Source: Myxococcales bacterium (lineage in GTDB: Bacteria > Myxococcota > Myxococcia > Myxococcales > Myxococcaceae). From it: a stretch of DNA of 64,000 nucleotides. Position 1 is the stretch's first letter. Each line of letters begins with the position of its first letter. Made by a program: the position numbers and the translations under genes. The DNA lies in contig JACPVI010000064.1 in NCBI GenBank assembly GCA_016191815.1, positions 1 to 64,000 of the forward strand, written 5' to 3'. The notes beneath the pieces are model-generated. The model was not told where the DNA came from. It saw only the letters and a program-made list of their open reading frames with translations, and did no database searches. Positions 26,807-36,741 of this stretch are shown in pieces.

Positions 26807-27556
26807 ATGCCGAGGAAGGAACTGTGGGCAGCGGCAGCGCTTCTGTGCATCGCATGCGGCCCCGGTCGCACCGAGGGTCCGACCGTGGAGCTGTTCGGCG
26901 CCACGGTCACCTCGTACGCGGTGATGGACGGCGACGACGTCTCGCGACTGGTGACCAACATCCCGGTGCGCGCGTTCGAGAATGCTCCGCCGCAGGCGGC
27001 CTCCGGGCCCCTCATCCCCGCGCTGGTGTTGGTCTTCCCAGAGCGGGCCGGAAGGGCGAGCTTCGTCCAGCACCTGGAGCTGTTCTGGGAGGTCCAGGGG
27101 CACCCGCCGCCGGTCTACCAAACGCCGCACTTCGACTTTCACTACTACCGGATGACGCCGTCCGAGGTGGCGGCCATCGACTGCCTCGAGAAGACGCCGG
27201 TGCCCTCCCGGCGCTTGCCGCAAGGCTACGTGCCGCCACCCCCGACGGCTCCGGACGCGTGCATCCCCGGCATGGGATTCCATGCGGCACCGGAGGCCGA
27301 CCTCGCCATGGGCGCGAGGTTCGACGCCACGCTGATCCTCGGCTACTACGGCGGGGATCTGACTTTCCTCGAGCCGATGATCACCCGCGAGACGCTGCTC
27401 GCCCGCCGCTCCTTCGAGATGGCCATCCCGCTGCCGCCGGAGATCGGCACGGAGTCGCGCCTGCCTACCCTGTTCTCGGTCGACTACCGGCCGGAGATGG
27501 ACGCCTACGACTTCATCCTCGCGGAGTTCCAGCGGGTGAGCGGCCCGCTCCAGTGA
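26807..27556 (+). CDS. lipoprotein with DUF5602/TTHB210-like domain
   Basis: 249 residues from the ATG at 26807, which follows GGGAGG. A signal peptide ends in the lipobox AAALLCIAC (Cys17 region), so the protein is lipid-anchored. The core motif is YQTPHFDFHYYRMTPSEV, the His-rich segment I associate with TTHB210-like (DUF5602) proteins. A second half repeats a beta-rich pattern ending FILAEFQRVSGP. No enzyme function is known. It is divergent from the glycosyltransferase gene. Confidence 0.68.
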   Translation: MPRKELWAAAALLCIACGPGRTEGPTVELFGATVTSYAVMDGDDVSRLVTNIPVRAFENAPPQAASGPLIPALVLVFPERAGRASFVQHLELFWEVQGHPPPVYQTPHFDFHYYRMTPSEVAAIDCLEKTPVPSRRLPQGYVPPPPTAPDACIPGMGFHAAPEADLAMGARFDATLILGYYGGDLTFLEPMITRETLLARRSFEMAIPLPPEIGTESRLPTLFSVDYRPEMDAYDFILAEFQRVSGPLQ

Positions 27557-27620
27557 GCTGGGAGCGCTGGCCTAGCCCGCCCGCGGTGCGCACTGTACCG
27601 GCGGCAGGCCCGGCGCTTCG

Positions 27621-29468
27621 ATGGAGAAGAGCTATCGCGATCCGGTGTGCGGCATGCCCGTGGAGCCTTCCAGGGGCTGCTCCGCCCAGCATGCGGGCAG
27701 GCTTTTGTACTTCTGCTCCGACTACTGCCGGCGCGAGTTCTTTCGCACCGCCGAGCCGTCGCCGTCCGAGCAGCCGGGCGTGGTGAGAGAGGCGCGGCCG
27801 GCGCGGCGGATCGCCTACTTCTCGATGGAGGTGGCGGTCGACCCCGGCATGCCCACCTACGCGGGCGGCCTCGGAGTGCTGGCGGGAGACACCCTGCGCT
27901 CGGCCGCCGATCTGCGGGTGCCGATGGTCGCGGTCTCGTTGCTCCACCGCAAGGGGCACTTCCAGCAACTGCTCGACGCCGATGGCGCGCAGGTGGAGCG
28001 GCCGGTGGGCTGGAGCCCGGAGGAGTTCCTTGAGCCGCTCCCCGGATCGGTGGAAGTCGAGATCGAGCGCCGCCGGGTGCAGGTGCGCGCCTGGAAGCGC
28101 GACGTCCGCGGCCTCGACGGCTACACGGTGCCGGTTCTGTTCCTCGACACGGATCTGCCGGAGAACTCTAGCGAGGATCGCCGGCTCACCGACGTCCTCT
28201 ACGGCGGCGACGAGCGCTATCGGCTCTCGCAGGAGATCGTCCTCGGAATCGGCGGGGTGCGGATGCTCGGGGCGTTGGGATACGGCGGGATCTGGAAGGT
28301 CCACCTCAACGAGGGGCACGCCGCGCTGGCGGCGCTGGAGCTTCTTCGCGAGGCGGCCGCCTTTGGCCGGGAGCGGGACTTCGAGGGAGTGCGCCGGCGC
28401 TGCGTGTTCACCACCCACACTCCGGTGGAGGCTGGCCACGACCGGTTCGACTACCCGTTGGTGCGGCGGGTGCTCGGAGAGCCCCTGCCCGATGAAGTCC
28501 TCCGCGCGCTCGGAGGTGAGGAGCGGCTCAACCTGACGCTGCTCGCCCTCAACTTGAGCGGCTACGTCAACGGCGTCGCCCGCAAGCACGAGGAAGTCTC
28601 CAAACGGCTCTTCCCCGGCCGGGACATCCAGACCATCAACAACGGGGTGCACTCGCTCAGCTGGACCGGGGACACCTTCCGCGCTCTGTTCGACCGGTAC
28701 CTGCCGCATTGGCGGGAAGACCCGGCGATGCTCCGCAAGGCCTTGAGCATTCCGCTCGGGGAGATCTGGGAAGCGCACTCCGGCGCGAAGGCTGTGCTGC
28801 TCAAGGCCGTGCGCGAGCTGGCGGGAAGACAGCTCCGCCCTGACGCGCTCACCATCGGATTCGCCAGGCGCAGCACCGAGTACAAGCGGCCGGACCTCGT
28901 CTTCTTCGCGCTGGAGCGGCTCAGACGCATCGGCCGCGGGCAGATCCAGCTCGTCTCCGCCGGCAAGGCCCACCCTCAGGACAGAAGAGGCAAGCAGCTG
29001 ATCCGCCAGATCGTCGCAGCGGGCCGCGCGCTGGGCGAGGAAGTGCCGGTGGTCTACCTCGCTGACTACGACACCGCCCTCGCCCGGACGCTCACCGCCG
29101 GGGTTGACCTGTGGCTGAACACTCCGCTGCGGCCGCTGGAGGCGTCCGGCACTTCAGGGATGAAGGCCGCCCACAACGGAGTGCCCAGCCTGAGTGTCCT
29201 CGACGGGTGGTGGATCGAAGGCTGCGTCGAGGGAGTCACCGGCTGGTCGATCGGCCCAGCAGAGCCGCCCGCCGGCGGAAGGGCGGAGGCGGATTCGCTC
29301 GATGCAGGCGATCTCTACGACAAGCTCGAGCGGACCATCCTCCCGATGTACTTCGGCTCACGCGGAGGGTGGATCTCGGTGATGCAGCACGCCATTGCCC
29401 TGAACGCCTCGTTCTTCAACAGCCACCGGATGGTCCAGGAATACGTCACCGACGCCTACCTTGCCTGA
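27621..29468 (+). CDS. alpha-glucan phosphorylase with N-terminal YHS domain
   Basis: 615 residues. Residues about 5-45 form a YHS metal-binding domain ([27 protein letters not shown] with its Cys pair). The rest is a short-type GT35 glycogen/alpha-glucan phosphorylase: [48 protein letters not shown], and the PLP-binding [14 protein letters not shown] with Lys515. It would release glucose-1-phosphate from glycogen or maltodextrin. The YHS-phosphorylase fusion is unusual: YHS domains normally accompany copper ATPases and oxygenases. There is no frame break between the two parts. Confidence 0.88.
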   Translation: MEKSYRDPVCGMPVEPSRGCSAQHAGRLLYFCSDYCRREFFRTAEPSPSEQPGVVREARPARRIAYFSMEVAVDPGMPTYAGGLGVLAGDTLRSAADLRVPMVAVSLLHRKGHFQQLLDADGAQVERPVGWSPEEFLEPLPGSVEVEIERRRVQVRAWKRDVRGLDGYTVPVLFLDTDLPENSSEDRRLTDVLYGGDERYRLSQEIVLGIGGVRMLGALGYGGIWKVHLNEGHAALAALELLREAAAFGRERDFEGVRRRCVFTTHTPVEAGHDRFDYPLVRRVLGEPLPDEVLRALGGEERLNLTLLALNLSGYVNGVARKHEEVSKRLFPGRDIQTINNGVHSLSWTGDTFRALFDRYLPHWREDPAMLRKALSIPLGEIWEAHSGAKAVLLKAVRELAGRQLRPDALTIGFARRSTEYKRPDLVFFALERLRRIGRGQIQLVSAGKAHPQDRRGKQLIRQIVAAGRALGEEVPVVYLADYDTALARTLTAGVDLWLNTPLRPLEASGTSGMKAAHNGVPSLSVLDGWWIEGCVEGVTGWSIGPAEPPAGGRAEADSLDAGDLYDKLERTILPMYFGSRGGWISVMQHAIALNASFFNSHRMVQEYVTDAYLA

Positions 29469-29551
29469 GCGGCGGACGGCCCAAAGAGGCCCCCCTCGCG
29501 CGGAGCGGAACTTTTTGCTAGTCGTTTCCCTGCCCTTTGCTCGGAGGCGAC

Positions 29552-31030
29552 ATGTTCCGGCGACTGTTTTCCATTGGCGCGCTGCTCCTCTCCAGCGCGG
29601 CGCTGGCGGGCGCGCCCAGCGCGCAAGCCAAGACTTCCTTCGAACGCGGGGAGCGAGAGCTCGCCGCCAACAACCTCGAGGTGGCCGCGCAGGCCTACCG
29701 CGAGGCCATCGCCGCCAGCCCGGATTACGCCGCGGCGCTCAACGGCCTGGGCAGTACCCTCTTCAAACAGGGAAAGAAAGAGGACGCCATCCAGCAGTTC
29801 AAGGCGGCGATCAAGGCGGACCCGAGCTTCAAGCTCGCCTACCACAACCTGGGCTACGCCGCGCGCAAGCTGGGCGACTTCGCCACCGCCGCCACCGCGT
29901 ACGAGACCTACGTCAAGCTGGAGCCCAGCGACGCGGACGGCCTCTACGGCCTCGGAGAGAGCTACCGGCAACTGGGCGAAGCGCAGAAGGCGATCGCCGC
30001 CTATGAGGCCTACGTCCAGAAGGAGAAGCGCCCCTCGGAGCAGAAATGGGTGACCAAGGCTCAGGAGCACATCGCCGCGCTGAAGTCGGCGCCTCCCAAG
30101 CCCGCCGCTCCGGCGATCGCCGCCCCAGCCACCGGTGCTCCGCCCGCGACCGCATCTGCCACCGCGGCAGCGCCCCCGGCCGCTCCGCCCGCGGGACAGC
30201 CTGCCCAGGGCCAGCCTCCAGCCAAGCCGCCTCCCGGGACGCCGGTCGCCTCGGCGCAGCCTCCGCCGTCGGTGTCGCAGCCGCAGCCGCAGTCCACCGG
30301 ACTCCCCGCGGGAGGAGCCGCGTCGCACGCCCTGGCGGTGAAGAAGATCGCCGAGGGCGACCGCTACCTCTCGGAGAAGAAGTACCGCGAGGCCTCTTTC
30401 GCCTACCAGGACGCGGCCAACGCGGACCCGAGCAGCATTGAGGCGCTCTTCAAGCTGGGCAACACCTACGCGATGCTCGGCTACTACGCGCAGGCCATCG
30501 AGCGATGGAATCGCGTGACGCAGATCTCCCCTGAGGCCTCGGTGAAGAAGAGCGCCCAGGACAACATCGCCAGGGCCCAGGCGAAGATGACCGCGGCGGG
30601 GGGAGGCTCACCGCAGGCGCAGGGCAAGCCGGCCGGCTCCGGGCCGGTGGCGGAGAGCACCAAGTTGCAGGCTCGCACCGCCTACGAGGAGGGAGTCCGG
30701 TTCATCAACCAGCGCGACTATTCCAAGGCGGTGGCGACGCTGACCCGCGCCATCCAGCTTGAGCCGACGCTGGCGGTGGCCTACGTGGCGCGCGGCAGCG
30801 CCCACATCGGGCTCAAGCGGTTCCCCGAGGCGGCCTCCGACTACCAGTACGCGCTCAGGCTGGACGACAAGATGGCCTCGCCGCTGTACGGGCTGGCCGA
30901 GGCGTACAAGGGGATGAACCGGGTGGCGGACGCCCGCACCTACTACGAGAAGTACGCCTCCTCGACCGCCGCGGACGCGAGGACCGACCTCCAGTCCGAC
31001 GCGCGACAGAAGGCCGACAAGCTGAGGTAA
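29552..31030 (+). CDS. periplasmic TPR-repeat protein
   Basis: 492 residues from the ATG at 29552, which follows GGAGG. A signal peptide (MFRRLFSIGALLLSSAALA) predicts export. Two blocks of TPR repeats are seen: about 25-175 (for example AAALNGLGSTLFKQGKKEDA) and about 265-490, with four to five repeats (VAYVARGSAHIGLKRFPEA). They are joined by an Ala/Pro-rich linker of about 85 residues. TPRs scaffold protein complexes. No partner can be named. It stands alone between the phosphorylase and a small membrane gene. Confidence 0.8.
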   Translation: MFRRLFSIGALLLSSAALAGAPSAQAKTSFERGERELAANNLEVAAQAYREAIAASPDYAAALNGLGSTLFKQGKKEDAIQQFKAAIKADPSFKLAYHNLGYAARKLGDFATAATAYETYVKLEPSDADGLYGLGESYRQLGEAQKAIAAYEAYVQKEKRPSEQKWVTKAQEHIAALKSAPPKPAAPAIAAPATGAPPATASATAAAPPAAPPAGQPAQGQPPAKPPPGTPVASAQPPPSVSQPQPQSTGLPAGGAASHALAVKKIAEGDRYLSEKKYREASFAYQDAANADPSSIEALFKLGNTYAMLGYYAQAIERWNRVTQISPEASVKKSAQDNIARAQAKMTAAGGGSPQAQGKPAGSGPVAESTKLQARTAYEEGVRFINQRDYSKAVATLTRAIQLEPTLAVAYVARGSAHIGLKRFPEAASDYQYALRLDDKMASPLYGLAEAYKGMNRVADARTYYEKYASSTAADARTDLQSDARQKADKLR

Positions 31031-31187
31031 AGGCCGCCTCGGACTGGCGCATTCTCGCGCCGAGCCATTGCGCCGAGTCGAAGGCCGCCTCACCGCTGCG
31101 CCTCGAGAGAGGCGGGAGCTTCGGCGGCATCTTCGCGTACCCCGTTTGGGCTATGCCCTTCGACGGGCAATGGAGGAGGGGGTCCCC

Positions 31188-31619
31188 GTGAGAGCCGAGC
31201 TGATTAGCTTGGGGAGCATGGAAGTCTTCCGCCCGCGCCGGGTGCTCGCCGTCGCTGTCGGCGTTTGCGCCGCGCTGTGGCTGCTCGCGCTCGGGTACCT
31301 GCTCTCGCTCGGCGGGGCCCCTTGGCCGACGCTGCTCTTTGCGGCGCTGTTCGTCGCCTTCTTCACGGTCGCGCTCGCCTACTACGGGCGGAGCGCCTTC
31401 TTCGTCGACTCGCGGGGCTTCATCTACCGGGGGATGTGGCGGTCCGCCCGCTTCGGCTTCGAGGAGGTCCGCAGAGTCTCGGTCTTGCCCGGGCCGGTGA
31501 CGGTGTACTCGGTGCGCGCGCGCGGACGAATCCTGCATTTCACCAACCTGTTCCGGGGCCATCGGCGGCTGATGGAGCTATTGGTGCAGAGATCCGGTTT
31601 GGCGCCGTCAGCCGCCTGA
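31188..31619 (+). CDS. small membrane protein with PH-like C-terminal domain
   Basis: 143 residues from the GTG at 31188, which lies 8 nt after GGAGGAGG; an ATG at 31218 is an alternative. Two TM helices (about 20-40 and 45-65) are followed by a beta-rich segment (FFVDSRGFIYRGMWRSARFGFEEVR and VTVYSVRARGRILHF) like the bacterial PH domains of small membrane proteins. Function unknown. It ends 2 nt before the convergent FHA gene. Confidence 0.6.
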   Translation: MRAELISLGSMEVFRPRRVLAVAVGVCAALWLLALGYLLSLGGAPWPTLLFAALFVAFFTVALAYYGRSAFFVDSRGFIYRGMWRSARFGFEEVRRVSVLPGPVTVYSVRARGRILHFTNLFRGHRRLMELLVQRSGLAPSAA

Positions 31620-31620
31620 T

Positions 31621-32451
31621 TCAGGCCAGCGCCCAGCTGACCATCATCCCGAACACCGCCAGCGCGGCCCCGGTCAGGATGAGGAGCCACTCGAGGCGGC
31701 TTTCCCTTCGCCTCGGCTTCGCGGGAGGAGCGCATTCGCGCTCGGGCTCGCGCTCCGCGGCGGCCTCATCGGGCACGGTGGGCTTGGGGGGAGATTCCGG
31801 CCCCTCGAACCGGAGAAAGGAGCGACCCAGCTCGAGCACGTCGCCGCCTGCGAGCAGTCGCCCGCCCTCGAGCTTCCCACCGTTGAGGTAAACGCCATTG
31901 GGGCCCCCCAGGTCCTCGGCCAAGTAGCCCTCCGCGGTCCAGCGCACCCGGACGTGCCGCCGGGAGACCGCTTGGTCCCGGATGCGGATGTCCGCGCCTT
32001 GCGACCGCCCCACCACCGTCGAGGTGTACGCAAGCGGAAAGCGCCGCCCGGCATCGAGACCGGTCAGGCACAGCAGGCTCGCCGCCCGGCTTGCCGGTGC
32101 ATCGCCCTTGGCCCCGAGCAGGTCCTTGAGCACCACCGCCGTGCCGCGGGCGCTCCGAGCCGCCTCTTGGTCCGGCAGCGGCGGCTGGACCAGCCGGACG
32201 CCTCCGGGAAGAAAAACCGCCTGGCCCGGGAGCACCAGCCGCGGCACCTTGGGAGGCGAATAGATGCCGTCGATCTCCAGGGTTTCTCTCGGCTCCACCA
32301 TCAGCCGCCGGCCTTCCACCCTCAGCCGGAGCAGCGCCGGCGGCAGGCCCGCTATCCGCAGCCCATCAGTCTCCGAGCCGCCGACCTCGATGGTGCCCTC
32401 GGCGAGCTCGATCTCCTCGGGCTCTTCCGCCTGCCACACCTGGAGCAGCAT
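31621..32451 (-). CDS. FHA-domain protein with C-terminal membrane anchor
   Basis: 276 residues from the ATG at 32451. A degenerate FHA-like beta segment comes first (about 1-100), then a well-formed FHA domain (about 140-225): TVVGRSQGADIRI, AVSRRHVRVRW and GGPNGVYLNG, with the phosphothreonine-binding Arg, Ser-Arg-His and Asn. After an acidic linker a single TM helix ends the chain (LLILTGAALAVFGMMVSW), so the FHA faces the cytoplasm in a tail-anchored way. It probably reads a Ser/Thr kinase signal at the membrane. Confidence 0.82.
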   Translation of the reverse strand: MLLQVWQAEEPEEIELAEGTIEVGGSETDGLRIAGLPPALLRLRVEGRRLMVEPRETLEIDGIYSPPKVPRLVLPGQAVFLPGGVRLVQPPLPDQEAARSARGTAVVLKDLLGAKGDAPASRAASLLCLTGLDAGRRFPLAYTSTVVGRSQGADIRIRDQAVSRRHVRVRWTAEGYLAEDLGGPNGVYLNGGKLEGGRLLAGGDVLELGRSFLRFEGPESPPKPTVPDEAAAEREPERECAPPAKPRRRESRLEWLLILTGAALAVFGMMVSWALA

Positions 32452-32559
32452 GCTTCCGGGAGGAGCAACCTGGGGGCCAAGGCAACCATGCGAAATCCAT
32501 GGCCGCCGTTGAGGCCGGGCGTCCGGCGGAAGGGAGGGGAGTCCATCGCCCTGGACTCC

Positions 32560-32615
32560 GGGACCACGAACTTCGGTTCCCTGCCGCTTGGGGAGAGGGT
32601 TAGGGTGAGGTTTCT
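32560..32615. repeat. dispersed intergenic repeat element (REP-like) between divergent genes
   Basis: The sequence around TTGGGGAGAGGGTTAGGGTGAGG (in parts: CTTGGGGAGAGGG, then TTAGGGTGAGG) is the common bacterial intergenic repeat that reads CCTCACCC-TAACCCTCTCCC on the other strand. A shorter relative lies after grpE. Here it abuts the start of the CBM9-like gene. Confidence 0.5.
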
Positions 32616-32618
32616 CGG

Positions 32619-33824
32619 ATGAACGCCCGCATCGCACTCCTCGCCGCCCTCGCGGCCATTGCCAGCTCCTGCCGGGACGAGCAGGCCGGCCCTCCGCTCA
32701 AGGCTGGCCAGGGAGCACCCGCGGCGCCGGTGCTCCACGCGCTCGACCGGGCGCCCGCGGATCTCACCCACCGCAGCGGGGCCACCTTCGGCGGCGGCAA
32801 CATCATCTACATCGGCTCACGGGTGGAGCCTCCGAACGCGAGGCCCGGCCAGACCGTACGCGTGACGCACTACTTCTCGGCGCTGGCGCCTCCTCCGCAG
32901 GGTTTCCAGCTCTTCGCCCACCTGGTCGACGCCGACTCCGGCCAGATGCTCCTCAACGCGGACCACGAGCCGCAGAACGGAGCGGCTCCGCTCGGGCTGT
33001 GGCCGGTGGGGAAGGTGATCGACGACGAGCACACCCTCGCGCTGCCTCCCCATTCCGGGAGGCTCCGGCTGCTGCTCGGCTTCTGGCAAGGCGATCGCCG
33101 CCTCTCGGTGGACGATCCCTCGGCCCACGACGGGAGCAACCGGGTGCTCGGCCCGATCATCGGCGGCGAGCTGCCGCTGCCGGAGTACCGCGCCCCGAGG
33201 GCGGCGAAGGCTCCGGCCATCGACGGGATCGCCGACGAGCCCGCCTGGCAGAAGGCGCCGGAGGTGGAGCTGGTTGGATCCTACGACGGGCGGCGGCCGC
33301 AGCTCCGCACCACCGCGCGCATCCTGTGGGACGACGCCCACCTCTACGTGGCCTTCGACTGCGAGGATCCCGACGCCTGGGGAACCCTCACGGCGCACGA
33401 CGACGCCATCTACAACGAAGAGGTGGTGGAGGTTTTCCTCGACGCGAACGCCGACGGAAAGTCCTACAACGAGCTGCAGGTCTCGCCCAACAACGTCACC
33501 TTCGACGCCAGCTTCGTCGCCCGGCGATCCGACCTGAAGGCGGCGATGGCCTGGGAGTCCGGGATGAAGACCGCGGTCAAGGTGCGCGGCACCGCCAATG
33601 ACCCCTCCGACCGCGACCAGGGCTGGTCCGCGGAGATGCAGATTCCCCTCTCCAGCCTCACCGAGGTCCCCCATCCTCCGCGCCCGGGCGATCGCTGGAG
33701 GTTCAATCTCTACCGGCTCGAGCACCTCCAGCGGCTGCGGCAGGTGGAGGGCCAGGCCTTCTCCCCGCTGTTCGCCGGCGACTTCCACCATCTCCCGCGG
33801 TTCGGCTGGCTGCTGTTCGAGTAG
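32619..33824 (+). CDS. lipoprotein with CBM9-like carbohydrate-binding domain
   Basis: 401 residues. The signal peptide ends in the lipobox AAIASSC, so it is a lipoprotein. The first half is a beta-rich domain ending near residue 190. The second half (about 200-400) is a CBM9-like domain: PAIDGIADEPAWQKAP at the front, then LWDDAHLYVAFDCEDPD, VVEVFLDANADGKSYNELQVSP and WSAEMQIPLSSL, the standard order of this fold. Such domains bind sugars or act as modules in outer-membrane proteins. No catalytic partner domain is attached. Confidence 0.85.
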   Translation: MNARIALLAALAAIASSCRDEQAGPPLKAGQGAPAAPVLHALDRAPADLTHRSGATFGGGNIIYIGSRVEPPNARPGQTVRVTHYFSALAPPPQGFQLFAHLVDADSGQMLLNADHEPQNGAAPLGLWPVGKVIDDEHTLALPPHSGRLRLLLGFWQGDRRLSVDDPSAHDGSNRVLGPIIGGELPLPEYRAPRAAKAPAIDGIADEPAWQKAPEVELVGSYDGRRPQLRTTARILWDDAHLYVAFDCEDPDAWGTLTAHDDAIYNEEVVEVFLDANADGKSYNELQVSPNNVTFDASFVARRSDLKAAMAWESGMKTAVKVRGTANDPSDRDQGWSAEMQIPLSSLTEVPHPPRPGDRWRFNLYRLEHLQRLRQVEGQAFSPLFAGDFHHLPRFGWLLFE

Positions 33825-33828
33825 CCGG

Positions 33829-34083
33829 TCAGCGGTGCGGCTCGATGTCCCAGTGCGACTCGGCGTGGGAGCGCTCGGTGGGATCTCCCAGGAAGTGCAA
33901 GAAGCCCTGGGCTTCGAGCGTGTCCACCAACTCCTCCGCCTCGAGGTCCGAATAGGCGTGCTCGTGCACCAGCAGGTCGCGCATCGCCGACTTGCCCCGC
34001 AAATAGCCCACCGGCTCCCCCGGAGGGAGTTTTTCCCGCAGCTCCTCGGCCAACTGCTTGAGGTCTATGTCCTCGGGGATCAT
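33829..34083 (-). CDS. small conserved acidic protein downstream of comEC
   Basis: 84 residues from the ATG at 34083, 5 nt after the comEC stop, so it is co-transcribed. The chain is helical and acidic (LKQLAEELREKLPPGEPVGY, then LEAEELVDTLEAQGFLHF), with no Cys, TM or enzyme motif. I do not recognise a named family. The clear spacing to comEC and normal composition support a real gene. Confidence 0.6.
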   Translation of the reverse strand: MIPEDIDLKQLAEELREKLPPGEPVGYLRGKSAMRDLLVHEHAYSDLEAEELVDTLEAQGFLHFLGDPTERSHAESHWDIEPHR

Positions 34084-34088
34084 CGTCT

Positions 34089-36518
34089 TCAACGATGCAC
34101 AGCGGGACGATGGCGGGCAACGGCGGCCCGTTCCGGGCGGCGGAAGGTTTCCACCGAGACGGAGCGGCCGTCGCTCTCGAAGCGGATCGCCCCGTGCAAG
34201 TCCGTGCGCAGGCACTCCGCGCCCGCCTCCTGGTAGCGGTCCACCACCTCCTGGTGAGGCAGGCCGAAGCGGCCCCGACCGACGCAGAACACCACGTAGC
34301 GAGGCCGGGTGGTCTCCACCAGCGCCGGCGACGAAGAGGTGCGCGAGCCGTGGTGGGGTGCCTTGAGCACGGTCACCGGCGAGAGGGGGAGCGCCTCCTC
34401 ACCTGCCTCCTCGACGTCTCCGGTGAGAAGGAAGCTGACCGCTCCGTGGCGGACCTGGATCACCACGCTCCGGTCGTTCACCCCTTCGAGCAGCACCCGA
34501 TCCCTCGGCGGCCCGAGCACCTCCAGCACGGCCTCCCCCAGCCGGAAGGGCGCTCGGCCCAGCTCCACCTCTTCCACCTCCGACGAGCCCGCCGCCGCGC
34601 GGACCAGCGAGGAAAGCTCGCCCTCGGCGCTTCCCGCGGGCAGCCACAGCCTCCTCGCCGGAACCTTGGAGAGGGTGGAGGCGAGCCCCAGCGCGTGGTC
34701 CGGATGCGGGTGGGAGAGGACGGCGAGCTCCAGCCGGTCAATTCGCCGCTCCCGCAGATAGGGGAGGACGAACCTGCGGCCGGTGTCGGCGCCCTCGGGA
34801 GAGCCGCCTCCGTCCACCAGGGCGCTCTCGCCGCCGGAGCTGAGCACGATGGCGTCTCCGTGCCCGACCGAGAGGAACGTCACCTCGAGGCCCGCGCGGG
34901 GCCTTAGCGCGGGCAGAGCGAACGCCGCCACCAGGGCCGCCGGCGCGAGCAGCGAGAAGAGCCGCGCCCTCCCGCGGGCCACCGCCCAGGCCCCCAGCCC
35001 GGCCACGAAGGCCGCCGAGGCATACGGGCCGAAGGAGGGCAGATGGACCGAAGCGCCGGGGAGCGAGGCGAACAGGTGGGCGGCGCCGAGCAATAGCTCG
35101 GAGGCCCAGGTTCCCGCCCAGAGCAGCGGGCCGGACGCCTCGGGCGAGACGGTGAACAGCGCCGCACCCGCAGCCGCCAGCGCAGTGAGCGCGCCGCAGA
35201 GGGGCAGGCAGAGGATGTTGGAAAAGAGCCCCGCGAGGGAGACCCGGTGGAACGCCGCGGCGAGGAGCGGGGCGGAGGCGAGCGTCACCGCCAGGCTGGC
35301 GCAGAAGGTCCCCACCACCGCCTCGCGCAAGCGAGCGAGGGCCAGTCGCCACCGCGGTCGGAGCGATGGCGGAGGCCGCTCCAGCGGAATCGCCTGGCGG
35401 ATCGCCGGGGCCAAGAGCAAAAGGCTCGCCACCGCGAGGAAGGAGAGCTGCATCGAGAGATCCGACACGCAGGAGGGGTCGGCCACCAGGACCACCATCG
35501 CCGCCACTGCGAGGGCGTTGAGCGGGTCGCCGCGCCTCCAAAGCGCGAGCCCGAGGAGCACCACCGTGGCCATCACCGCCGAGCGAACTGCCGGAGGCTG
35601 GCTCCCGGTGAAGATGACGTAGCCCCACAGCAGCGGGATGGACAGCGGCGCCGCCACTCTCCGCGCGTCGATCGACCGGGCCTTGCGCCACAGCCGCACC
35701 AAGAGCCAGCGGAGCCCGACGAGGGTGAACAGCGCCAGCGCGGCGACGTGCAGGCCGCTCACCGAGAGCACATGGGCGAGGCCGCTGCGGGCGAACTCCT
35801 CCTCGAGCTCCTCGCCCAGCTCGGCCCGCAGCCCCGCCGCCAGGGTGAGGTAGAGGTCCGAAGCCTCCTTCGAGGGAGCCAATCGGCGTGCGTGAGCTGC
35901 CAGCGCCGTCCGGGTCTCCGAGAGCCACTGCTCCATTGCCGTCGGCGGCGAGAGCACCGCCATCCTCTCTGGATCGAAGCTGCCCGAGAAGACGAGCCCT
36001 CGGCGTGTCCGCCAGCCGAAATAGCTCGCTTCCCCGGGGTTGGCGGGCGGCTCGCTGGGCTTGAGGCTCGCCTCGAGGAGCACTCGCTGCCCTGGGTAGA
36101 GCCGCCGGAGTGGCCCACGGGAAAACAGCGACGCCCGGAAGCGCACCGCTCCGTGCGCGGGGGATCGACTCGCCTCGAGGATGATCCTCGTCGAATCCCC
36201 TCGCTGAGCAATCGAATCGATCACTCCTTCGAGCCGAGCCCGGCCTCCTGAGGCTAGCTCCTGCGGAACCAGCGGCCGCGCCTCGAGCGTCGCAGCCCCG
36301 GCGCCGATCGCTGCCATCGCCGCCAGGACAGCCAGGTGGGCTCCGGAACTCCTCGAAAAGACGATGGAAATTACTGCGAGGGCAGCGCCCGCGCCGAGGA
36401 ATATCGGCGCCGGAAGCTCCGTTTGCCCACCGAGCCACGAGCCAAGGGCCAGGCCCGAGGCAGGAAAGAGGACCGGGCGAAACCCCAAGTCAGCCCAGCG
36501 AAGACGCTCCAAGCCCAT
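34089..36518 (-). CDS. comEC: ComEC/Rec2 DNA-internalisation protein
   Basis: 809 residues from the ATG at 36518, 6 nt after GGAGG; the frame opens slightly earlier. Layout: three N-terminal TM helices with the DUF4131 region, an OB-like extracytoplasmic part, the competence domain (GLAHVLSVSGLHVAALALF, the ComEC signature, about 250-270) with about seven TM helices, and a C-terminal metallo-beta-lactamase domain (TFLSVGHGDAIVLSSGG, LVDGGGSPEGADTG, VLSHPHPDHALGL, APHHGSRTSSS). It forms the inner-membrane channel for single-stranded DNA. Finding it intact suggests DNA uptake ability, if the pilus genes exist elsewhere. Confidence 0.95.
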   Translation of the reverse strand: MGLERLRWADLGFRPVLFPASGLALGSWLGGQTELPAPIFLGAGAALAVISIVFSRSSGAHLAVLAAMAAIGAGAATLEARPLVPQELASGGRARLEGVIDSIAQRGDSTRIILEASRSPAHGAVRFRASLFSRGPLRRLYPGQRVLLEASLKPSEPPANPGEASYFGWRTRRGLVFSGSFDPERMAVLSPPTAMEQWLSETRTALAAHARRLAPSKEASDLYLTLAAGLRAELGEELEEEFARSGLAHVLSVSGLHVAALALFTLVGLRWLLVRLWRKARSIDARRVAAPLSIPLLWGYVIFTGSQPPAVRSAVMATVVLLGLALWRRGDPLNALAVAAMVVLVADPSCVSDLSMQLSFLAVASLLLLAPAIRQAIPLERPPPSLRPRWRLALARLREAVVGTFCASLAVTLASAPLLAAAFHRVSLAGLFSNILCLPLCGALTALAAAGAALFTVSPEASGPLLWAGTWASELLLGAAHLFASLPGASVHLPSFGPYASAAFVAGLGAWAVARGRARLFSLLAPAALVAAFALPALRPRAGLEVTFLSVGHGDAIVLSSGGESALVDGGGSPEGADTGRRFVLPYLRERRIDRLELAVLSHPHPDHALGLASTLSKVPARRLWLPAGSAEGELSSLVRAAAGSSEVEEVELGRAPFRLGEAVLEVLGPPRDRVLLEGVNDRSVVIQVRHGAVSFLLTGDVEEAGEEALPLSPVTVLKAPHHGSRTSSSPALVETTRPRYVVFCVGRGRFGLPHQEVVDRYQEAGAECLRTDLHGAIRFESDGRSVSVETFRRPERAAVARHRPAVHR

Positions 36519-36655
36519 CCGCCACCTCCACCATCCAACCCGCCACCCGCCCACAACCACGCGACATCACTGGGGATGTCCGTTTGGAGGACGCTTGGCA
36601 ACTAGAAGGACAAGAAGGCTAGCTAAAAAAGGGAGCCGAGGTCAAGGCCGAACAA

Positions 36656-36690
36656 TTGAAGAAACATGTAGGTTGTGGTAGTTATAAATC
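36656..36690 (+). promoter_or_regulatory. AT-rich promoter candidate for cdnL
   Basis: The 100 nt before cdnL are strikingly AT-rich for this genome. TTGAAG at 36656 and TATAAA at 36683 resemble -35 and -10 boxes, but the 21-nt gap is too long, so one of them is probably not the true element. Confidence 0.3.
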
Positions 36691-36741
36691 CATCTCCAGC
36701 CCCCGGGCCGGGCGGAAGGTCCCCAACAGGAGGCGGCAAGA

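Noticed and set aside
27513-28973. 486-codon minus-strand frame opposite the phosphorylase
   Set aside because: The plus-strand frame carries YHS and GT35 motifs; the reverse has none.
36656-36690. A strong canonical cdnL promoter
   Set aside because: The AT-rich boxes are there, but the 21-nt spacing is too long for a normal sigma-70 promoter, so it is only listed as a weak candidate.
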